A model generated the notes under the pieces. That model was not told the DNA's origin. It was given only the letters and a program-made list of their open reading frames with translations, and did no database searches. From Siphonodentalium dalli (taxonomy: Eukaryota; Mollusca; Scaphopoda; Gadilida; Siphonodentaliidae): a DNA stretch of 64,000 nt. The stretch covers positions 150,676,224-150,740,223 of the forward strand of contig CP136066.1 of NCBI GenBank assembly GCA_032622095.1. The letters run 5' to 3'. Positions 56,721 through 64,000 of the stretch are shown in pieces. Positions within the stretch are counted from its first letter, which is position 1, and each line of letters begins with the position of its first letter. The position numbers and the translations under genes were made by a program.

Positions 56721-57379
56721 CAAGGGGTGAGATACTAGTAGTTCAGTGAACGTAGTGCATACATGTACCCTTCTACGCTGGAAGCAGCAATCTGTTAAAG
56801 CTGTCATGTTGACCTAGGCTAGGGGTAAGAAATACACACCACATCACCACTACACTGTAGTACACCAGTACCAAATTTAAGTGCGATTGAGCCATTAGTC
56901 ATTACTAATTTACTGATACTAATACTATTCCTTCTTCTTCTTCGTGTTACAGTGCAAGTCCTGGCAGAGGTGTATTTCTGTTGGGACAATATCGCACTAT
57001 TGTGTGCCGGCGGATGAGGAAGTTGTTAAAAATAGATTGATGATTAAAAGCAATATTGTATTTACAGGTTAAAACGTCTTGCAGTAAAATGTAGATGCAT
57101 TGTTGTCCTCAGGCACAGCTATGCAGCTCCCTATTCAGGTCTTCTAGAGAGTTGCAGTTGACTACTTCTTTTGGCATGGAGTTCCATAGTCTTATCGCTG
57201 ATGGAAAGAAGGAGTACTTGTAGACATCAACCCTTGTATGATGTTGTCGGTATTTCTGGTTATGTCCACATGATGATGATTTGTACTTCTCGAGAAGTGT
57301 CTTGTGGTCAATCGATACTACTAGTAGCTCCCCTTACCGAGCATGAAGGCTTAATAAGCCTTCAACAAGGATTCGCCAA

Positions 57380-57535
57380 GGATTCGAGTGCTTATATCAA
57401 TAACAATAAGCACTCGCTTAGGACTCGAGTGCTTATATCGATCACAGTAAGCACTCGCTTAGGACTCGAGTGCTTATATCGATCACAGTAAGCACTCGCT
57501 TAGGACTCGAATGCACTCGCTTAGGACTCGAGTGA
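57380..57535 (+). repeat. 41-bp tandem repeat, three full units plus partials
   Basis: Unit GGACTCGAGTGCTTATATCG then ATCACAGTAAGCACTCGCTTA. GAGTGCTTA and TAAGCACTC in each unit are complementary, so every unit is a hairpin. Confidence 0.9.
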
Positions 57536-60320
57536 TTAAGATGCAATGCAGGTATAAGCACTCGATAAGGAATCGAATCCTTGGGTCTCCCACATAAGCA
57601 CTCTGGAAAATGAGGGCTTGTGGCGAAGGCTAACATTTTCTGTTAACTAATAAAATTTAGACTTCAGCCAGACATATGACTCTAAAATCAGCATTCAAAT
57701 TAAGGCTTCAATATACTGTTGGCCTCTTAGCCCTCGATGCTCGACTTAGAATATTTCAATACAAAACTGTTCTGAAGCTGCAAATTAACCAAGTCCAACA
57801 TGGAGAAATATATGGAAAAATTAATAATTATTTGGCAAATTTGTAGTTTTAACAATTTGTTTGGCAATATACATTTGAAAATATTCAGAATTTATCAAGC
57901 TTTCACATGGTGTAAATATTGTGGTTTAATCCGAATTTTAATAAATTTAAATTAATTAAATAATTAATACAATTAATAATTTTTCAACTTGTAGGACCCC
58001 ATATGGAAATTTCATATAGGAACCTATAGGAATCATTATGGAAATGACGATTCACATTAGGAAAATTATTGGACCGTATTTCCTATAGGAAAATTGCCAT
58101 GGATAAGGACATTTTGAGACAACCTATAGCAATAAATAATTTTATAGGAGATTTTGCAATTTTCTCAAGATCTGTATATTTTTCTCAAGATATGTTGGCC
58201 CACTGATAATTCAGAACAGCTATATAAGTCTATATCATCCAAGGTACCAATTGAGAAAAATCAAAGCCGAAGGGGGAGGGTGCAATTTGGGGGTTTGGTG
58301 CAAGGGAGGAAATGTAGTTGGAAATTCCAAGGTGAACACCCTCTTGCCCAATGTAGACCCTCTAGCCACATCCCTGTATAAGCACTAGTCTGATTCATCT
58401 CATTGCCAGTAATAAATCACTTTAACATTGTAATCAATCCTACTATTTAATTGGGACAACTGCTTTACTCTGTGTCTATGAGTACCTGTTATGTAATCAC
58501 CCTGACTTGCCCTCAATGCAAATTGAGACCAGATGGAATTTTCTCAGATTTCACAAACTTTGGATAGCTCAGAATGGGAAGTCATGGTTTATATAATTGG
58601 TTTTCTTTATGTCACATGCAGGAAATTATTTACTGATAGTTTAAATTCAGGTGAGCCTATATACTTTGCATTTATTTTATCAAATTATAACATATAGGAT
58701 GATGTTTATATTTATACTTTATTCGTAATTTAAGTATTATAAATCACTGGCAATTTAATTTATAGTTAATAACATTTTAAATTGACAGGTCTCCAAAAAA
58801 TTGAAATTTTGCCTGACAGATACAGGTCAATTAATTGTCAGCATTACAATTTGCATGGAGTTACAAAAATAATGTTGGGGTCAGCAAAGAAAATAATGAT
58901 ACCATCTATTTAACTGTTATTTTAAAAATTCAGCATTAAATAGATGCATGGTATCATAATTTTACTGTGACTTTAATTGCTCAATTTTGTGCATTGATTT
59001 TTAAACTGACAATCTCCATCTGTTGACAATTAACTGCATGAATTGATATTTGGGTAAATACTAAAAAGGTTGTGTGGACTTCTGGTGTTTTATGAATTTT
59101 CAGTGTACATAATCTATTTATTATTCATAATTAATTAATTATTAGTATGTGGTAACATCAATTTCAGAGGAAGATAATGTTGGCATATTGAACAAGTACA
59201 TTATACACGTCTTGTTTGAACCTATGGTAATTTAAATGCAGGGGAGCCAATGGGTTCCAAAACTAGTAATATAGAGCGTTCTTAATCACGTGATTGGATA
59301 CAGAACGCGCCACCATGTTGGATGTATATCCTATAGGAGCATATTGATATAGGAACCTATATGAAACCATATCGCTGGTCCAATGATTTCCTATTTAACA
59401 AGAAAATGACAGCAAAGGGCATTAATGCAAAAAGTAAGTTAAATTAGCAATTTAGCATTATAAAAGTAGCATTATATTATAAATTGGATATCTTATTTTC
59501 TTATTATTTGAACCATTTCCTTCCAGTTAATGCACGCATTTAGAATATCAAATCAGCTATCTAATCTCAATTTTGGATATGCCTGCATAATGATATCATA
59601 AACTGATTATCACTCAAAGGTTGGTTTATCGACAGATGTTAAATCCACAAAAAACATCACCAATATCATTTTTTGGGCATTTTAATAGTTCAATGCTAGC
59701 TAAAAATATTAATATACATGCAGTCCAATACAATTTTGATAAATTTACAAACAACTGTATCATTCACATAAGTCATAACTCATTTTCTGAAACATAATAA
59801 TATCATTTCAGTTATTTCTGATGTGAACATAATTTAAAATTTGTTTACTATTTATCATTTCAGAATTTGAAAACGACTCCCAGAAAAGAAGACTGAGACT
59901 GCATGCATCGCCAGTGGAATTGACATATATATCCTAAACAATTTATTAGCTAGGGGCGACCAACACGGAACCTGAGAGTACAGAAATCAAATTGCATTAA
60001 ACATGGACATGATAGTGACAGCTAACATAAATTCTTGATATACATATATATACTAAAAATTGTTCATTTCACAAATATAAAATTGTTATCACTTCATAAT
60101 TGTTTTGTTATTTCTAGCATCTCCAGAATGGATATCCAATTTTGATGACACCACCGGGCACCCATATTCCCATGCATCCTGCATAGAGTTATCCCTCATT
60201 TCCATGCAGTATAGGTAACTCTATGAAAACAGGCCATCATTTCACCATAATCTTTAGCATTCGGGGACCAATTTAAGGATTCGAGACATGGTTCGTAAGG
60301 CTTCATTTAAGCCTTCATCA

Positions 60321-60376
60321 TTTGCATATAAGGCTTCGAATCCTTAAATATAAGCCTTCGAAGCCTTATATGCAAA
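60321..60376. repeat. Perfect 20-bp inverted repeat
   Basis: TTTGCATATAAGGCTTCGAA at 60,321-60,340 and its exact complement at 60,357-60,376, 16-bp loop. Confidence 0.93.
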
Positions 60377-60426
60377 TTATGAAGTTTTATTTAGCCTTCG
60401 AGTGCTAACGGGAACCAACAAGCCTT

Positions 60427-60529
60427 CAATAGGGCCGACTTATTTAAATGAGCTAAACCCTCGAAGGCTTAATAAGCCTTCGAGTGCTTATGGGAGTACT
60501 TAGCTCATTTAAATAAGTCGGCCCTATTG
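60427..60529. repeat. Perfect 30-bp inverted repeat with nested palindrome
   Basis: Arms at 60,427-60,456 and 60,500-60,529 (core GGGCCGACTTATTTAAATGA). The loop holds AAGGCTTAATAAGCCTT, itself a palindrome. Confidence 0.95.
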
Positions 60530-60920
60530 AGGGCTAAATTCTGTTTCGAGTACTTATTTTGCCTGTAACTGGCCCATTGCATTGATTGAGATAAGGATTC
60601 ATTTAAGTCTTCATTTGTAAGCATTCGAATCCTTCCTGAATGCTTACCGAGGGCTTGTGATTTCGGTAAGGGGATCGTTGATACATTTGTAGAAGGTGGT
60701 ACATTTTGTAATATCCCTTTTTTTCTTCAGTGGTGTCCATTCCAGAGATTGTACCATGGCTGGTGCGCCACTGCGTCTGTGGTAGTTGTTATTCACCATC
60801 ATGTGACCATGCGTGCTGTACCCTCTCTATCTTTTTGGTGTTTCCATCGGTGTGTGGACTCCAGACGTTCGATGCATACTCGGCTATGGGTCGAACCATC
60901 GCCTTATTACTACTACCGGT

Positions 60921-61814
60921 GTAACACGATATCTCCCCCCCTGGGTATCTTCCCCCGCGGGGGAAGATACCCCGGGGTAACTTCCCCCCCGGGGGGGGAA
61001 CATACCCCGGGGTATCTCCCCCCCCACCCTGGGTATCTTCCCCCCCCCCACTCGTACATTTTTTTCCCCTCACTTATTTTATATTATTATGGTAAGAAAT
61101 GCCGAGAAAACTATTATTTTTTTATTTTTTTTGTGGTTATTTTGAAGTTTAACTTAACCCAGAAATAGCATAAATATGTCAAAATATTACATTATGATTC
61201 TATCGTTTAATTTGCTTTATATAGTCATGAAATGGCGAGAAATTAACTTTATATGAGCAAAATTTGATTGAGTAAGAATTTGGGGTGGGGGGGGGGGGGA
61301 GATACCCAGGCCTGAGTATCTTCCCCCCCACCCAGCACCTACATATGACAAAAATTAAACGTATGATTTTAATGCTTAATTTGCTTTATATAGTCATGAA
61401 ATGGCGAGAAATTAACTTTATATGAGCAAAATTTGATTAGAGTAAGAATTTGGGGTGGGGGGGGGGGGGGAAGATACCAGGCCTGGATATTTCCCCTTCC
61501 TCCCACATCAAATTCTTACTCTATTAAATTGTTCTCATATAAAGTTAATTTCTCGCCATTTCATGACAATATAAAGCAAAATAAACGATAAAATCGTAAG
61601 GTAATATTTTGACATATTTATGCTATTGGGTTGTGTGAGGGGTTAAGTTAAACTTCAAAATAAAAAAAAATTAATTTTTTTTTTATAATAGTTTTCTCGG
61701 CATTTCTTACCATAATAATATATAATAAGTGAGGGAAAAAAAATATATGAGTGGGGGGGGGAAGATACCCAGGGCGGGGGGGAAGATACCCAGGGGGGGG
61801 AGATAAACTGTTAC
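60921..61814. mobile_element. 0.9-kb foldback element with poly-G/C tracts
   Basis: Ends GTAACACGATATCTCCCCCC and GGGGGGAGATAAACTGTTAC, flanked by ACCGGT at 60,915-60,920 and 61,815-61,820. ACCGGT could be a 6-bp target duplication or, being palindromic, part of the ends. Arms of about 400 bp pair (ATTATTATGGTAAGAAATGC with its complement near 61,715). A direct repeat of about 150 bp (AATTTGCTTTATATAGTCAT, GAGCAAAATTTGATT) lies in the left half. C- and G-runs with GGGTATCTTCCCC punctuate it. Non-coding. Confidence 0.88.
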
Positions 61815-61820
61815 ACCGGT

Positions 61821-62060
61821 ACTAGTTTAGTAGTTTACTAGTTTGTAGTTAGTTCCCGAAAAACAGATAGTTTGACATGAGGAAATCTCAAATCATGCCT
61901 AGTTTGAAGTTTCAATTCAAAGTTTCAGTTTAACCAACAAAGTTTAGTTCTGTACTTTCACCTTGACGTTGGTTTTGCCTTTGGTCACAAATTCAAAATC
62001 GGTGGCATTACTGAACAGCTGAATACTGTGACAAACTGTCATTTTAATTTAACTTTTATT
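61821..62060. other. Short unassigned spacer
   Basis: TAGTTTAGTAGTTTACTAGT at the left is internally repetitive. No LINE sequence is recognised here, so the neighbouring LINE may be truncated at 60,914. Confidence 0.4.
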
Positions 62061-63047
62061 AAGGACTTTGCTAACCCAATTTTCCCCAAATTTTCCCCAA
62101 ACATAAAGGTTTATGTTCACTTTTATTACTAATCACAGTAACCATACCCATGGATGCTACATTTTAAGAGTATAATTAATGGTAGATTATGTTAGAAATT
62201 CAAAATGTGAAATTTATAGAAGTTTTAAAAATTTATTTTTTCGAACCCAAAATCAACAAACACAAAGGTCATATCTAAGAAAAAAATATGGGTATGTGTA
62301 CTGAACACTGTGAAGCATGATGAACAATAAAGATATACTCACATTTCTTCAGTTTTATTAAGATTTTTGGCTTGGAAGCAGTTGTCTACAAATGGTAGCT
62401 TTCATTGCTCAGCAAAGCTATTTGGGAACTGAATTTGATGGGTCAAGATAATGTTCACTCAACAGTCTCAAGTCTGTTGGGATTCATGGGGATTATGACC
62501 AGCCAGTGCTGTACTTTATCCTGACTCAGGATGATTGGTGACCTAGTTTCTGGGCTATGGGGGGTACACCAGATTGGGGATTAGACAATTCTTTTGTCAA
62601 GAGATTCACAACACACCACTGTCCACAGATATTAACATTTAACTTCCACCTCACTATAAGCGATGTCACTATATTGTCAGGTAACTTACTCAATGATTTG
62701 TAAACAATTGGTTCTTAGTAATTTTATCAAAGAATGCTTGATAAATATGAATATTATTTTATTGTTCATCATTCTTCACAGTGTTCAGTAGACATTGCCA
62801 TATTTTTTTCTTTGATAATGATATGGACTTTGTGTTTATTGATTTTGCCATTTTTGGGTTCGAAAAAATAGATTTTAAAAACCTCTATAAATTTCACATT
62901 TAGTATTTTTGACATATTCCACCATTAATAATGCTCTTAACATGTTGCATTCATTTGTTTGGTTACTGTGATTACTAACAAAAGTGAAACATAAACCTTT
63001 ATTTTGACTCCATCAAATTTGGGGAAAATTGGGTTAGCAAAGTCCTT
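62061..63047. mobile_element. 1-kb foldback element with about 280-bp arms
   Basis: Ends AAGGACTTTGCTAACCCAAT and complement. Arms continue through AAATTTATAGA, ATTTTTTCGAACCCAAAA and GAACACTGTGAAG with scattered differences. The central 330 bp are unique. Flanks TTAACTTTTATT and TTAAGTTTTATT may be a diverged target duplication, offset by three bases on the right. Confidence 0.82.
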
Positions 63048-63084
63048 AGCTTAAGTTTTATTTTAAGAAAAAAAGTTCCTAACG

Positions 63085-63216
63085 ACAGAACGAGAGGGCT
63101 GCTCTCCCCCGCGCGACGTGTTCCGGGTCGGTACGGCATATATTACAAATACAATGTCAGTAGAGGCTAAAACAATTACAATACCTGTCAAGACCGAAGC
63201 ACAGTTTATGGATCTT
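63085..63216 (+). promoter_or_regulatory. CpG-rich patch before a short ATG frame
   Basis: CCCCCGCGCGACGTGTTCCG and GGTCGGTACGG are the most CpG-dense bases in the right third of the window. A plus-strand frame starting at 63,153 (MSVEAKTITIPVKTEAQFMD) stops after 22 codons. It could be an exon start, a leader, or chance. It could also be a promoter for the minus-strand gene 10 kb to the left. Confidence 0.25.
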
Positions 63217-64000
63217 AAATGAATGGGAACGTTCTTTCACTTTAAGTTTAACGACGTCAAAAAGCCGCTAAAAATTCAAATCATTTCCGCGAAGGGAGAC
63301 AACTCATGTTTGTGGTAATTCCTATGGTAATTCCCATAAAGTACGGAAAACCATCGGCACAAACAACACCTGAATTTAAACTGACATACAGTGATACATT
63401 GTATGTCTGTCTCCGATCTCGTCACGGTATTCGTTTGATGAGTGTTCATCCCCCACCTGAATAACTATAACTATAACATAAATGGGCAAATATTGCGTAC
63501 AAATCGAGCATGTGGAATACTAGTACAGCCTACATTATTACACTCGGTACCGTATGTATTCAGACTATTGGAATACATGGGCCTGTTTCATGAAGTCGGA
63601 TTCCTTATGTCATTTTGAATTTTTGGTTTGTTAAAAGCGATCTGAAAACGGATTATGAATGCCTATAGTAGGTGTGTTTTCATAATTCACTTGTTTCAAT
63701 TCTTGAATTTTGGCGGGTCGACCTAAATCGGGGTCAACATAATTTAGAGAGCGTTTCGTATTTACAGAAAACGATAGATGGTGCCATCTGACGTATGGTG
63801 ATCGGTGCGATTTGAAACTTCTCCAAACTACTAGATATGACTGTTACATGTATTTTTGAAAATTTTGATGTGATCGGTTAATTCGTTTTGGCTACAGTTG
63901 TGATCAAAATTTAACACTGAGCCCTATGGGGATTCTAGTACTTTGGATAAATGGCGCCATTTTGTGTATTATGATATGCGCGTACTGATATTTCAAAAAA
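63217..64000. other. Unassigned right edge
   Basis: No gene recognised. GGGCCTGTTTCATGAAGT near 63,580 resembles the end of a MITE, but its partner is not in the window. Confidence 0.35.

Larger units (their letters stand above)
57330..60673. mobile_element. 3.3-kb element with AAGCACTCG/AAGGCTT repeats inside the LINE
   Basis: Ends CCCCTTACCGA (57,330-57,340) and TCGGTAAGGGG (60,663-60,673). The left part has a 41-bp tandem repeat; the right part has two strong hairpins. The same short words (GAGTGCTTA, AAGGCTT, GATTCGAA) are scattered at both ends in both orientations. The middle is AT-rich, with an inner inverted pair near 57,993-58,050 and 59,330-59,385 (ATATAGGAACCTATA-like). No transposase frame and no clear target duplication. 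Confidence 0.75.
56928..60914 (-). pseudogene. LINE 3' region, split by a 3.3-kb element
   Basis: Minus strand from 60,914: NKAMVRPIAEYASNVWSPHT and KKIERVQHA, the LVRPxxEYAxxVW segment after the reverse transcriptase palm. After a frameshift come MVQSLEWTPLKKKRDI and FYKCIND at 60,674. Past the inserted element (57,329 onward) follow VSIDHKTLLEKY and VDVYKYSFFPSAIRLWNSMP, then a TGA stop at 57,111-57,109. The 3' untranslated end runs to a GAAGAAGAAGAAGGAATA tail at 56,928, typical of several LINE families. A foldback element abuts the other end at 60,921. Inactive. It differs from the LINE at 6.6-10.1 kb in tail and C-terminus. Confidence 0.88.

Noticed and set aside
60749-61168. 139-codon plus-strand proline-rich frame
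   Set aside because: It is antisense to the LINE and then reads through the C-runs of the foldback element.

Overview
This is intronic and repeat-rich nuclear DNA from an animal, most likely a marine invertebrate and probably a mollusc. It is AT-rich and has no long open reading frames. It carries decayed non-LTR retrotransposons, many short inverted-repeat transposons (MITEs), degenerate tandem repeats with GGACGGACGG/CCGTCCGTCC tails of the kind common in mollusc genomes, and a large satellite. The phylum is an inference; nothing here fixes the species. No bacterial-type genes, operons, rRNA, tRNA or CRISPR arrays were found.

The one host gene I can support is on the minus strand, from about 53,690 down to 33,181. 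Eight short coding exons join in phase into a 214-residue protein: an N-terminus with two S/T-x-I-P motifs, a coiled coil ending in an Ile-Asp-Pro, a linker and a second coiled coil. This matches the layout of kinastrin/SKAP (KNSTRN), a microtubule plus-end and kinetochore protein. Its introns, up to about 6 kb, are packed with transposons. Three of the four copies of one TA-flanked MITE lie within 40 bp of its exons.

Layout. 1-1,600: dispersed repeats. About 1,600-17,845: a block of one foldback repeat family (many GCTTATTT/AAATAAGC hairpins), broken by a TTAA-flanked MITE (1,868-2,346), by a minus-strand LINE (6,588-10,120) that is itself split by a 2.6-kb element with arrays of a 14-bp palindrome in both terminal repeats (7,163-9,762), by an unidentified 1.05-kb segment, and by a 2.9-kb Mutator-like foldback element built of about 175-bp tandem repeats (13,670-16,566). 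17,846-25,790: a satellite with diverged monomers on the left and a 538-bp higher-order repeat on the right. 25,790-33,180: dispersed repeats and MITEs. 33,181-53,690: the KNSTRN-like gene, with nested LINEs, a hAT MITE, TTAA MITEs and composite short repeats in its introns. 54,240-56,720: a tandem repeat family split by a 1.3-kb inverted-repeat element. 56,928-60,914: a second minus-strand LINE, split by a 3.3-kb element; a 0.9-kb foldback element adjoins its other end. 62,061-63,047: another foldback element, followed by a small CpG-rich patch near the right edge.

Nested insertions give a relative chronology, and several are exact: removing the element and one target duplication restores the interrupted coding frame or repeat. 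All family names are inferred from termini, target duplications and short motifs, without database searches.
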